Assembly (NCBI GenBank): GCA_022828595.1 | Contig: JAKGHH010000002.1 | Location: 67,118,383-67,182,382, forward strand | Direction: 5' to 3' | Origin: Nelumbo lutea | Taxonomy: Eukaryota > Streptophyta > Magnoliopsida > Proteales > Nelumbonaceae | DNA: 64,000 nucleotides | Shown here: one piece after another, positions 1 through 11,805 of the stretch | How positions within the stretch are numbered: the stretch's first letter is position 1 | Layout of the letters: each line of letters opens with the position of its first letter | Made by a program: the position numbers and the translations under genes | The notes under the pieces: model-generated | The model's input: only the letters and a program-made list of their open reading frames with translations | The model's database searches: none | Told to the model about the DNA's origin: nothing

Positions 1-3000
1 TCAGTCCTTTAGGAAGAGGAGTTTGAGCAGGTTTAACCCCTAATAAACCAGCATCTTTGAGTATATCCAAGGCATACTTCCGTTGGTTAATATAAGTACC
101 AGTAGTGCTCCTTGCAATTTCAAGCCCAATGAAGTATTTTGCATAGCCAAGGTCTTTGATTGTGAAGGCAGAATCAAGAAATTGTTTTACTGAGATAATT
201 TCACTCTCGCTTGTACCTGTCACAAGCACATCATCAACATATACAAGGAGAGTTAAAAATGAGTTAGGGGTATGCTTGACAAAGAGACAATGGTCATGTT
301 TAGATTGCAAAAAACCAAACTGTTGAAACTTATTGCAGAATTCAGAATTCCACTGCCTGGAAGCCTGTTTGAGGCCGTAAGGTGATCTTTTTAGCTTATA
401 AGCCTCTCCTTTTTGTGCCTTCTGATAGCCTTCTGGTGGAAGCATATAGACTTCATCATCCAAATAACCATGGAGAAAGGCATTGTTTATATCAAGCTAA
501 TGTATTGGCCAATTCTTAACAATAGCAACTGCTACTAACAGTAACAAGCTTTGCAACAAGACTAAAACTATCAAAATAATCAATGCCATCTACTTGATGA
601 TAACATTTAGCCACAAGCCTTGCTTTATACCTTTCAATGGTACCATCAAGATTCAACTGGACCTTAAAAACCCACTTTGAGCCTATAGCTTTCTTCCCTT
701 TAGGCAAAGCAATTAGTTCCCAAGTCTGATTCTAGAGCTTCTAGCTCTTTGTTTATAGCTTTAACCCACTCTAGATGAGTACTAGCTCGAGTGTAAGACT
801 TAGGTTCTGGAATAGTTGATACATTTGCTAAAAAACTCAAATATGCATTATCAAAAAATGAAGATTGGGTATGGGGAAAAGTTGGAGGTATGTAATTGGA
901 ACTAGTAGGGGGTAATGAGACCATATTAGCAATAGGTAAATGATCATAAATTGATAAATTTGTAACAAAGTCCTTGAGCCAAACGGGTTTGTTTTTTATT
1001 CTTGTGCTTTGTCTCAGAGGAGGTAATGTAGGAAGTGTAAGTGAAGAATGATTAATTGATTGAGTAGAAGGAGGAGACAAAACAGGAGTTGGAGAAGTAA
1101 CAACAGGAGTAGAATCAACAGAAGTAGACAAAACAGGATCATATTCAATTTGGGGAACAAAATCAACAGGAGTAGTTGAATTGGGAATAGGAATTGTAGA
1201 TGAAAAAGGAAAATCATAATTAGAAATTGGATCTACAATTGGTAAGGGACAAGTAGAAGGTTTAGCTGAAAAAGAACGATATGGGCCTGGAGATAAAAAG
1301 TTTTTTGTCATTGAGGTCATAGAGTTTATAAGTTTTTTGTCCTAAACTATAACCTAGAAAAATGCATTTAAGAGCTCTTGGTGCAAACTCATCCTTATGG
1401 GGCTAAGTATTTGTAACAAAACAAAGACAGTCAAATGTCCTTAGATATTTATAGTCAGGTTTCCTTTTATACAACAGTAGGCAAAACAATTATAATATGT
1501 TTGGCCATTAGTAAAGCATGTCCCCAAAATATTTTTGGTAAGTTTGATTGAAACATCAAAGACCTTGCAATTTGAAGAAGGTGTTTGTGTTTTCTCTCCA
1601 CAACACTATTCTGTTGTGGAGAATAAACACTGATTTTCTAGTGCAAAATACCTAGGTCAGAAAGAAAACTTCAAAAATCTTTATTGAGAAGTTCAGTCCA
1701 TTGTCAGAATGGATACATTTAATTTTCTTATGAAATTGAGTTTTAATCATTTTGAAAAAAGTAATGAATGAAGATACAATCATGCTTTTATGGTTAAGCA
1801 AAAATATCCAAGTATTTCTACTAAAATCATCAACAAGTGTAAACATATAATGTGCACCAGTAATTGAAGGATGTTTATAAGGGCCCCATAAGTCCAAGCG
1901 CATCAAATAAAAAATGCTCTCTGAATGAATTTTACTAATTAGAAAAGGCAATCTCTGTTGTTTAGCCAAATGACAGATTTCACAAATAGGTAATGATGCA
2001 TTAGCAGGGCAAAAATCAATGTGTTGTAAGGCTGTAACAAATGCATGTCCTAATCTGTTATGCCAAAAAACTAATCCAGGAATAGAAGTTTTATTGAAGA
2101 AATGAGACTTACTACATGTAGTAGCTTGAAAGGTTCTATTACAAGCATTATGAATCATTGCATAGTGTGCAAAATCTTTATTACAAACAAATGGTTGAAT
2201 TCTATCAGTAGAAAAAGAGGACTTGTCCAAAATGTACAAGTTCTTTATCATTTTACCAACTGCTAATATCTTCTCATTCTGTAGGTCTTGCAGCAAACAA
2301 TAGGTAGAGTAAAAAGTGCATTTAATGTTGTTTATAATGGCTAATTTACTAACAGATAACAAATTGAATTTAAAGGGGGGAATGTGTAAAGTATTTGTCA
2401 AAATCAAATCATGACTAAGTTTCACATGGCCAATATGTTGAACAAATTTTATGGTCCATTAGGTAAATGTATAGGTATGATTTGAGTTATTGGTTTAGGT
2501 TGAACAAGTAATTTTAAATCAGTGCACATGTGGTTTGAAGCACCAGTGTCAACTATCCAGGTTCCTACATCTAATACATCAAGTGTACTATCCATAGAGT
2601 TAAAAGCATATTGAACTTTCATACTTGCATAAGTATCCAAATTGACATGGTTGCTATCAGCAATCACTTTCCCTTTCACAATCTTCATGAGCTCTTATCG
2701 AATCATGTTGCTGAGATGAGGTGCTTGATCTGGATTTTGGTCAGTTGGTAACTCAGTATCTACATTCAGAGGAGTATCAGCTTGATAAGCATTATTGGCC
2801 CTGTATCTTCCTAAAAAGCCTCCTCTACCTCTTCCTTGAGTGTTTCCCTTTTGTTCTCTCAGCTCCTTGTACCAATCGGGGTAGCCATGAATCTTGAAAC
2901 AAGTTTCTTTTGTATGACCATCTCTATTGCAATGATCACAGTGTCTATATTCTGTTTTGTCATAATCTTGCTTCTGTAATTCAGATCTACCATAACCTGG

Positions 3001-3918
3001 TGGTTTCCTAGTAGCACCTCTTCCTGTTCCATCTTTCCTGTAATTCTGTGATCTAGCAAGCATAGCATTTCCATCAACAGTTTCAGCAAAAGCAATATGA
3101 ACATCTCTTTGATTTTACACCCTAAGCACCAATGAATATGCATTGTTAATAGTAGGCAGTGGATCCATTAGTAGGATATGATTCTTAATATGATCAAAAG
3201 AATCATTTAGTCCCATTAAGAACTGCATCAACCTATTGGAAGAAGTAATGTCACACATTCTCTTAGCTGCACCACAAGTACATTGAGGAAGTGGCATGAT
3301 ACATGTCAATTCATCCCAAAGTTTATTCAGTTTGGTATAATATTGTGCCACAGTTAGATTTCCTTGACTAATTGTACTAATATCTTGTTGCAAATGATAC
3401 TGTAAAAGTCCATTTGAATCTCCAAACCTTTCTTCCAATTCTAGCCAAAGATCTCTAGTAGATGTAGAGTATAGAAAAGCATCAACAATGTCCTTAGAAA
3501 TAGAGTTTAGTATCCAAGAAGTTACCATACAGTCCACTCTTGTCCATTGCTCAAAAGTAGGTGAATCAAGTTCTGGTGCTTTGCAACTTCCATTTATGAA
3601 ACCTAATCTTACCTTAGATCTAAGTGCGATCTTCATTGATCTACTCCATGTCAAATAGTTGTTTCCAGTTAGTGGACTAGACACCAATATCATGCCTAGA
3701 TGATCCGAATTCTATAAAAATAGAGGATCTCCATTATTGCTTCCAGTATTAGCTTCTTTTCCCGTACCAACGCCATTGATAACATTTCCACCATTATTGT
3801 TTGGTGTTTCTCCTGCTCTTGTCACCGAAACATCAAGATCAATCTCCATCATTCTTCAAATATCAACTTGATCAAAAAGAGAGCTCAATATCTAGTTAGG
3901 ATATCTGCTCTGATACCA
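1..3918 (-). mobile_element. Ty1/copia retrotransposon internal region (element 1), decayed, cut by window edge
   Basis: Reading along the minus strand, the order is gag, protease, integrase, reverse transcriptase, which is the copia order. A gag-like start lies near 3850. The main gag block is 3115-3693. A zinc knuckle (C-x2-C-x4-H-x4-C, CDHCNRDGHTKETC) sits near 2900-2945. The protease motif WIVDTGASNHMC is near 2520-2560. Integrase lies in 1652-2425, with HNRLGH, the HLAKQQRLPF stretch and DLWGP...VDDFSR. Reverse transcriptase runs from about 720 to the left edge, with the catalytic YVDD box near 230-245. Many frame breaks and stops separate the blocks, so it cannot make a full polyprotein. 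The primer-binding site, complementary to the 3' end of initiator tRNA-Met, is at 3907-3918 (TGGTATCAGAGC on the minus strand). RNase H and the 3' LTR lie outside the window. Confidence 0.93.
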
Positions 3919-4192
3919 TGAACAGAAAGCAAGAAAACTAGAGAAAATATTGAAGAAGAAGAAATTCTTCATTACTTGTAACTGACTGAATACAACAGCT
4001 AAAGCTACATTATATACACTTAAGAGTAGGAAAGAGAAAGAAGAGAGGGAAGAGTAACAAATTAATCCAGCTTAGCAAAGTTTGTTATGAGATGTTTAAC
4101 AACCTAACTAACTCAACTAATACAGACTATTATTACGAACTAATAAATAATTCTTTACAAATATATGCCAATAGCAAATATCTACTGCAACA
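3919..4192 (-). repeat. 5' LTR of copia element 1
   Basis: This 274-bp block directly abuts the primer-binding site and begins TG and ends CA on either strand, as copia LTRs do. The minus-strand 5' end reads TGTTGCAGTAGATA. The partner LTR is outside the window, so the outer boundary at 4192 rests on the terminal dinucleotide and the typical start motif only. The target-site duplication cannot be tested. Confidence 0.75.
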
Positions 4193-4504
4193 ATACATGA
4201 ACTTGCTGAAAATCAAATTTAAGTTGTAGCAAGTATACACATGGAATGAGCTTTTGATGTCAATGAATTGGTTAGAGATCTAAGCAAGTTCATATCCAAA
4301 TTTTAATGGGACAATTTTAATGAAATACTTATTGTCGCATGGTTATACCGTGCTGGATTGACAAAGTGTCAAGCAATAACAATCTGTCGAGTAGGGCATA
4401 ACACCTATCACAAAGATCCAGATTCTCTCTCCCTCTCTCTTTTTTTCTTTCTTTTTTTAATGGGGCTACACTACAGGCAGGAAGGCTGAAACTCTCTCTC
4501 TGAC
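4193..4504. other. Short unassigned stretch between copia element 1 and the LINE remnant
   Basis: I see no coding or RNA feature here. It contains a CT-rich tract near 4425-4460. It may be an older, unrecognisable part of the LINE that follows on the plus strand. Confidence 0.4.
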
Positions 4505-5204
4505 AAGTAGAACCGTGTTGAATAAGTCTACTCTTGAGACCATCCCTATGTATCACAGCAAACTCAGGTAATGCCAATTAAAGGTGGTGTGTTCAGAAAT
4601 TAATTCTCTATGTAGAGACTTCTGGTGGAAAGTTACTTCCAAGTCAAAGAAATACTATCTCAAGTCGAAGGAAGTGTGGGGTTTGGGGCCTATGGATGTG
4701 GATGTGGATGTGGAGTGGAATAATAAGGCTTTGTTTGGAAAGTTGTATTGGTGGTTTTGTACGGAAGAAAACTCTCTTTGAAATATCTTACAAATCATTC
4801 CTTTTAGTGTATTAAAGAGAAAGGAAACATTTCTCGTACTTGGGCTGGTTTGCTTAGTTGAAGGAACCTAATTAATTTTGAAGGGGTGTAGATGGCTTGT
4901 GGAAGATGGTTAGAAGATTAACATTGTAAATGATCCATGGCTCCCTAATAAGAGGTACAACTTTATGAGAATGTGGTTCCTTATGTCTCTACATGGGAGG
5001 TAGCAAATCTCATTATCCACCCGCAAATGAATTGTAATGAAGACTTGGTTAGACAAATATTTGTTCATTCAACGGTTGAAACTATATATTTTATAGATTC
5101 AACTCATCTAATATGTCTGATCAGTTAGTGTGGCTTTACACTCCCCATGGGCAATTCACTACAAAATTTGTTGCTACAAAATGACCCTAGTTCGTTCGTC
5201 AAAT
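4505..5204 (+). pseudogene. Non-LTR retrotransposon (L1-type LINE) remnant: end of reverse transcriptase and start of zf-RVT region
   Basis: Plus-strand translation in shifting frames gives motifs typical of plant LINE polyproteins. SRTVLNKSTLETIPMYH is followed by EINSLCRDFWW, then NNKALFGKLYWW, then a stretch resembling VNDPWLPNKR and DQLVWLYTPHGQFT (the zf-RVT entry). Only 4584-4781 stays open for 65 codons; the rest is broken by stops and frameshifts. The remnant stops abruptly at the left edge of copia element 2. An RNase H piece of the same class resumes on the other side, at 11574-11805. The copia element therefore probably inserted into this LINE. Confidence 0.75.
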
Positions 5205-5725
5205 GCTGAAATTGAGGGGAAGCAATCAAATCCTAATCTTGCAGTAGCATACCAATACAATACACGAAGAACAAGAAGCCATGTTGCACCCCAAGTATAT
5301 CATGTTGCAGTTATCAAGGAGGTTGAATATAAATACCTGTATCCATCGTAGCAGACAAACCCTTGCGGAATAAGTGATGAATCAATGCTTGGTCGACTGG
5401 TGTGGTTTTCCTTAGTTAAATCTTCCTTCTTCCTTAGGTTTTCTTAGCCCTTTGACTCTAATGGGGTAGAGCAAGAGGGTGGCTAGATGATTTAACATAT
5501 TGGGAACCATAACCTATGAGCCTTTATATTTTGACCTAATAGGATCCCATTAAGCCTATATGGGCCAAAATGTGGTATCCACTCATCAAGCCCCATACCC
5601 TTTTGTTGAAGTCTACGGGCTTTGCTTAAATGAATCACTTGATTTGGCCCACTTACATAATAGCCCATCAATGCAATTGTTTCACTGAATATGTAAGCCC
5701 ACTTAATAGAGATTAAAACCTAACA
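5205..5725 (-). repeat. 3' LTR of copia element 2 (left copy)
   Basis: This block is a near-copy of 11016-11508 in the same orientation, about 96% identical by eye with a few small indels. Its inner edge is precise: plus-strand ...CCTAACA ends at 5725 and is followed by the polypurine tract (minus strand AAGTGGGAGAT, 5726-5736). The first roughly 11 bases expected from the right copy (TGTTATAATAA) are missing at the outer edge, so this LTR is slightly truncated. Confidence 0.88.
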
Positions 5726-8700
5726 ATCTCCCACTTGGGCTACATATGAAAACTGAAACAATTATATTGAAAGAATTCCTTATGTGTACACTTCTTATGG
5801 TAGTTTCTTTAGACTTCTCCTTAGTTTCAATCTGGTCCATCTCCTGTACTAATATGAGACCATGACGGGTTTCGCCATATATATGCGTGACTAAGCCTTT
5901 CATGCTCACCATATCAATGCATTCAATGACATAGATCAAGTATGGATGAGTGGCATGGAAATTACATGCAAAGTGATCTCAAAACATGCCTATTTCCAAC
6001 TGGTTCTACTTTATTCTTTAGAGAGATCAATCAAAATCGCAAACATATTTAGAGATGTAGATGATGGAAAAAGTCATAAACTTTATTATGCGTAAATGTA
6101 GACATGCAAAACATGCCTTAATCCATAGTACATCCACAAGCAAAAGAAAAAGAAAACTCCCACTAAATCAGGGTATCATAAAACATGCCTATACCCATAT
6201 GAGCAGTGTGCTCAGGAAAGACCTTAGGTGGCAATCCCTTCGTCAACGGACCCACTATCATGGAGTTTGTCCCTATATGCTCTATGCAAATTTGACCACT
6301 CTGAACTCTTTCCTTAACAGATAGAAACTTGATATCAATATGTTTCGACTTCACAGAACTTTTGTTGTTGGAATACAGAACTACAGATTTATTGTCACAC
6401 AATAACTTTAATGGCCTTTCAATGCCATTAACCACTCGCAGCCCCGTGACAAAGTTACGCAGCCATATCCCAAGATTGGATGCCTCAAAGCAGGCTATGA
6501 ACTCTGCTGCCATAGTTGAAGGAGCTATGAGCGTCTGTTTGGCACTTTTCAATGATATAGCTCCTCCAGCCAAAATATAAACATAGCCCTAAGTGGATCG
6601 TTTTCTTTCTTGGCATCCCGCAAAATCAGAATCAGAATACCCAATGATCTACAAACTGTCTGATTTCCTATAGATTAAAATGAAGTCCTTTGTTCTCTAT
6701 AAATACCGCATGACCCGTTTAACTACTTTCCAATGATCCAGTCCTAGGTTACTCAAATATCTACCCAACAATCCCACTATAAATGCTATATCAAGACGGG
6801 TACAAACTTGAGCATACATCAGACTTCCTATAGCCGAGGCATAGGGAACCTTTTGCATCTTCTTTATTTCTAGGTCTGTTTTGGGGCACTGACTGAGATT
6901 GAACTTGTCTCCTTTAGCCACAGGCATATCACCCGGTGAACAACCTTTCATGTCGAATATGCTTAGCATCTTTTCGATATAACCCTTTTGTGATAATCCA
7001 AGAACGCCTCGACAGCGATCTCGTCGTGTTTGTATGCCTAGCACAAAAGAGACGTCCCCAAGATCTTTCATCTCAAAATTCTTAGTGAGAAATTTCTTGC
7101 TTTCGTGCAGCAAGCCTATATCGTTACTCGCCAGCAGTATGACGTCGACATATAGTACCAGGAAAATAAACCTGCTCCCACTGAACTTATAGTATACACA
7201 GTCATCAACCACATTTACCTCAAAACCATATGAGATAATCACTTGATGAAATTTGTGATACCATCGACAAGAACCCTATTTGAGACCATAGATGGATTTC
7301 TTTAATTTGAAGACCATAGACTTTGAATCTTTAGATTCAAAATTTTTTGGTTGAACCATATAAATCGTTTCATCAATGTCTCCGTTGAGAAACGTTGTCT
7401 TTACATCCATCTGATGTAGCTCTAAATCAAAATGAGCTACAAGTGCCATTATTGTCCTAAAGGAGTCCTTCGAAGAAACCAGAGAAAATGTCTCTTTGTA
7501 ATCAATGCATTCCCTTTGAGTGAAACCTTTGGCGACTAGAAGAGCCTTATATCTTTCGACATTGCCCTTTGAATCCCTTTTGGTTTTGAATATTCATTTG
7601 CAACCAATGGGTTTCGAACCTTCAGGAAACTCGACAAGATCCCAAACGTCATTGTCTTTGATGGATTTCATTTCTTCTTGCATGGCATCGATCTAGTGTT
7701 GAGAGTTAGAACTTTGAAGAGATTCGCGAAGGTTGATTGGATCATCTTCCGCTAAGCCTACAGAGTTTTCTTGCTGTAGGAGGAACACGATATAGTCATC
7801 TGGAATCACACTTCTCCTTTGTCTGTTGGATCTCCTCAATGACACTTCTTGAGGTTGTTGAGTTTGCTCTATGGAAGGAACTTCATTGTTGTCTTGAACC
7901 GAAATCATTTCATGAATAGTGTCAGGAATTGTTGTTTGATCATTGGCGATTTCTCTTCTTGCAAGACAAATGTTTCATCAAAAGAGACGTTCCTTAATTC
8001 TTCCCTTCCAAACTCAACATCTTCAAGAAATCTCGCATTTTCCATCTCCAAGAAGGAGCGGGTAGTGGGATCATAAAACTTAAACCCTCGAGAACGTTTC
8101 GCGTATCCAACAAAGTAACAGCTAATTGTCCTAGAGTCCAATTTTCTTTTGTTGGGCCTATAAGGCCTCGCTTCAGCTGGACATCCCCAAATGTGTAGGT
8201 GCCTTATGCTGGGTTTTTTTCCAGTCCATAACTCATATGGGGTTTTAGTTACTGCTTTGTTGGGTACTCTGTTAAGGATATACACTGTAGTTTTTAATGC
8301 TTCTCCCCAAAGTGATTCAGGTAAAGAAGAATGACTAATCATGCTCCTCACCATGTCCTTAAGTGTCTTGTTTCGTCTTTCAGCAACACCATTCATGCTG
8401 GGTGTACCCGACATGGTGTACTGTGGGACGATACCACATTCCTTTAGGAAGTTAGCAAAGGGCCCTTGACGTTGCTCTCCTAATCCATCATATCTGCCAT
8501 AGTATTCCCCGCCACGGTCAGATTTGACGGCTTTAATTGTATTACCATGTTGAAGTTCAACTTCAGCTTTATAAGACTTGAAAACGTCCAAGGATTGGAA
8601 CTTCCCACTTATTAAGTATAGGTACCCATACCGTGAATAGTCGTCTATGAACGTAATGAAGTACTGCTGGCCATTCCATGCAGGCGTAAGAATTTCGTCC

Positions 8701-11004
8701 GACACAAACCTCTGAATTCTCTGTTTAGAGATGTGGCCTAAGCGCTATGCTATAAGGAAGCAGAATCCTCGATTAATTTACGTTGTGCACCTTTAGTACT
8801 TGCATGCAAGATTGCATTGTGGGAAGCAATAGTTTCTAACATATAAAGACGATCAATTAAAATACCGATACCAATAACATTTGAATTTAGAGAAATACTA
8901 ACTTTATTATTTCCAAAACCACAAAAAGTAACTAGATTTGTCCAAATGGAAATAGAAATTAAGTTCCGTTTAAATGACGGAGCTACAAACATTCTCAACT
9001 AAATTCAAATAACAATCCGTTTTTAAAATCAATCTAAAATGTCCTACAACTTCCACAGGAACTTTATTGTCATCGCCTACATAGATGAATCTTTCAGCAT
9101 CAGTTGGCGGTCGGCTTCAGATGCAACCTTGCATAGACACACTTATGTGAGTAGTAGCGCCAGAATCTATCCACCAAGTGTCTATAAGTACAGAAGCTAA
9201 ATTAGCCTCAGAACAAACTAAAGTGAGAGACGTACCCTTCTTTATGCGCCAGGCGACGTATTTGGGACACTCTTTCTTCATGTGTCCTCATTTCTTGCAG
9301 AAAAAACAGGTGAATCCATCACCTTGCTTCTTCGCCTTTTTCTGCATGGGTGTTTCATTTGCAGTATCTTTAGTCCTCTTTTTTTTTTATTATTCTAAGA
9401 GGTTGATGCTAAGTGAGCACTTTCCATCTTTTCTCTCTGGATTCTTTTTTCTTCTTGCACACATTGAGAAATGAGCTCATTAAGAGTCCATTTCTCCTTT
9501 TGAGTATTATAACTCACTTTAAATTGGTTGAATTGTGCAGGAAGAGAAATGATAACTAAATGCACGAGCAAATCATCATTTATCTCTAATTTTATAGTGC
9601 CTTTAGTTTACCCGCAAGATTTGACATTTCCAATATGTACTCCCTTATATTTCTTTTTCCCTTGTACCTCATAGAAATTAGAGTAGCTAAAAGGTTGCTA
9701 GTCTTCGCATTCTCATTTTTGGCGAAATACTGTTGTATCGCCACAAGGGATTCCTTAGCATTATTGCTCTCAGAAATAGAGCCCCTAAACGCTTCTGGTA
9801 TGGAACATTTCATAATCATTAGACTCATGCGATTAGAGCGATCCCATTTCTCAACTTTGGCCTCATTGGAATTGTCCTCAGCCGGGATGGGTCGCTCCGT
9901 CCTTAACACAAAGTCTAAATCCATGCACCCGAGAACGATTTCCACATTCTCTTTCTAGATCTTAAAGTTTGTACCATTCAGCATGGGAATGACACTGATT
10001 TGAGCAGAAACATTATTTGCAATTGCTGAAACTGAACAGAGAACAAAGACAACATATAATCAATAATAACATAAATCACAAAGGCAAGATACTCAGCACA
10101 ACTTGACATTTAGTGTTTGCACAGAAACATCAATTGTAAATGGTACTCTCAACGCAACAATCAAACATCGATAATAAATCCTGTCAAACAATAGCCTTTC
10201 TTTGGACCGACTACTATTCACATGGATAATAGCTTTACATTATCAATATTCATCATCGCATGTGTGTTCACTGCCTGGCCGAACATCAACCTTCCTTTGG
10301 CCGATCAATGTCCGCATGGACAATGAACACACAAAATCTTTATATTTCAAATCAAATTAATTTTACACTGTAGAGGCTACTTTGGTAACATGCTGCTTCA
10401 ATCAATTTAATTTGAAAAGAAAAAAAAGTATTCATCCAAAACTGTACCCATCGCATGCATGACAAAGTCAAAAGAAAGAAAAAAAAGAGGTTCAAGGTTA
10501 CTTCCATGCAAAGGAGAGAAAAACAGACGCATGCAAAGTACTTACGTGCATGCAAATCACGATCCAAATTTTTTTTTTTGAGTCAGGTCTGAAGACGCAT
10601 CGAATCACTGATGCGAAAAATTTTGGGTTCCAAAGACGCATAGTAGCACTGATGCGTCGTTTTTTTTTTTTTTTTTTTTTTGGGTTCCAAAGACGCATCG
10701 CAATACTGATGCGTTTCCCCTTTTTTTTTTTTGAGTTCCAGAGATGCATCACAACACTGATGCGTCGTTGTTTTTTTTTTTTTTTTGGTCGACTGAAACC
10801 GCATTGAATCATCACAATGCGTTTCCTTTGTTTTTTTTTTGGTCAAAACAGCCTTGCCTCATGGCTGTTCGGCAAGCACGCACAGCCAAACGACTGTGCT
10901 ACCTCAATCGAGACGCAACCACAAATAAATCAATCCAGAAAAAGAAAAACAACAACAAAAGGTAATCCTAATAGCCCAACATGATATAAGGCTCTGATAC
11001 CACT
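5726..11004 (-). mobile_element. Ty1/copia retrotransposon internal region (element 2), inactivated
   Basis: Minus-strand domain order is gag, zinc knuckle, protease, integrase, reverse transcriptase, RNase H. The gag remnant lies at 9592-9945. The zinc knuckle near 9240-9310 is interrupted by an in-frame stop. The protease motif WWIDSGATTH lies near 9145-9180. Integrase at 7905-8705 keeps the DDE set ([25 protein letters not shown]). Reverse transcriptase at 6697-7242 has YVDV in place of YVDD. RNase H at 6163-6573 keeps STMAAEFIA, CDNKSVV and HIDIKF. The primer-binding site (minus TGGTATCAGAGC) is at 10991-11002. Stops and frame changes split the polyprotein. The leader next to the primer-binding site carries an odd hairpin/poly-T array (separate entry). 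Confidence 0.94.
10591..10850. repeat. Tandem hairpin and poly-T array in the leader of copia element 2
   Basis: Five units each hold a short inverted repeat followed by a T run. The stems are at 10594-10615, 10635-10658, 10692-10714, 10743-10766 and 10800-10821. The core is GACGCAT, about 10 bases, then ATGCGTC; the last unit is a variant, CGCATTG/CAATGCG. Between units 2 and 4 the spacers are GGGTTCCAAA-like plus 10 to 22 T residues. On the element's sense strand these become poly-A spacers. The array creates spurious lysine- or phenylalanine-rich reading frames on both strands that are unlikely to be genes. Confidence 0.85.
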
Positions 11005-11508
11005 TGTTATAATAACTGAAACTGAGGGGAAGCAATCAAATCCTAATCTTGCAGTAGCATACCAATACAATACACGAAGAACAAGAAGCCATGTTGCACC
11101 CCAAGTATATCATGCTGCAGTTACCAAGGAGGTTGAATATAAATACCTGTATCCATCGTAGCAGACAAACCCTTGCGGAATAAGTGATGAATCAATGCTT
11201 GGTACTGGTGTGGTTTTCCTCGGTTAAATCTTCCTTCTTCCTTAGGTTTTCTTAGCCCTTTGACTCTAATGGGGTAGAACAAGAGGGCGGCTAGATGATT
11301 TAACATATTGGGAACCATAACCTAGAAGCTTTTATATTTTGACCTAATAGGATCCCATTAAGCCTATATGGGCCAAAATGTGGTATCCACTCATTAAGCC
11401 CCATACCCTTTTGTTGAATCTATGGGCTTTGCATAAATGAATCACTTGATTTAGCCCATTTACAAAATAGCCCATCAATACAATTGTTTCACTGAATATG
11501 TAAGCCCA
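11005..11508 (-). repeat. 5' LTR of copia element 2 (right copy), outer end truncated
   Basis: It starts TG at 11005, two bases after the tRNA-Met primer-binding site, and matches the left LTR up to ...TAAGCCCA at 11508. The last roughly 25 bases of the left copy (CTTAATAGAG...CCTAACA) are absent. With the other LTR also trimmed at its outer edge, no target-site duplication is visible. Confidence 0.87.
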
Positions 11509-11573
11509 TGTCTCAGAGCTTTTCTTCCAAGTTTCAGTAACCCCAATTTCCTAACAGCCTTTCTCCAATGAAT

Positions 11574-11805
11574 GAAATTTGCACTATATTTGAAACAAAC
11601 TAATGCAGCTTTTGAAGGCGATGCAGAACAAGTTATTGATCTTTTGTTGGTGGAGTCTCTATCTCTATTATGGTGTATTAACACTATAATTGCATACTGC
11701 AGAGGGCTTCTTAATCGTCTACACTCATTCTCAGTCAATCATACCAAGAGAGAAGCTAATATGGATGCGCATAAAATTGTTAAGTTTGCGTTTCATTGTA
11801 ACTAA
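11574..11805 (+). pseudogene. RNase H-like (RVT_3) domain fragment, right half of the split LINE
   Basis: The plus-strand frame encodes EGDAEQVIDLLLVES, then CINTIIAYCRGLLNRL, then FSVNHTKREANMDAHKIVKFA. This matches the C-terminal half of the RNase H domain found at the end of plant LINE polyproteins, where an HxxREAN..AH pattern is typical. The N-terminal half of the domain is missing. It lies 65 bp beyond the truncated edge of copia element 2, in the same orientation as the reverse transcriptase tail at 4505-5204. I infer that they were once one element and that some sequence between them was lost. Confidence 0.72.

Noticed and set aside
10550..10846. Phenylalanine- and lysine-rich frames on both strands
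   Set aside because: They are produced by the poly-T tracts of the hairpin array.
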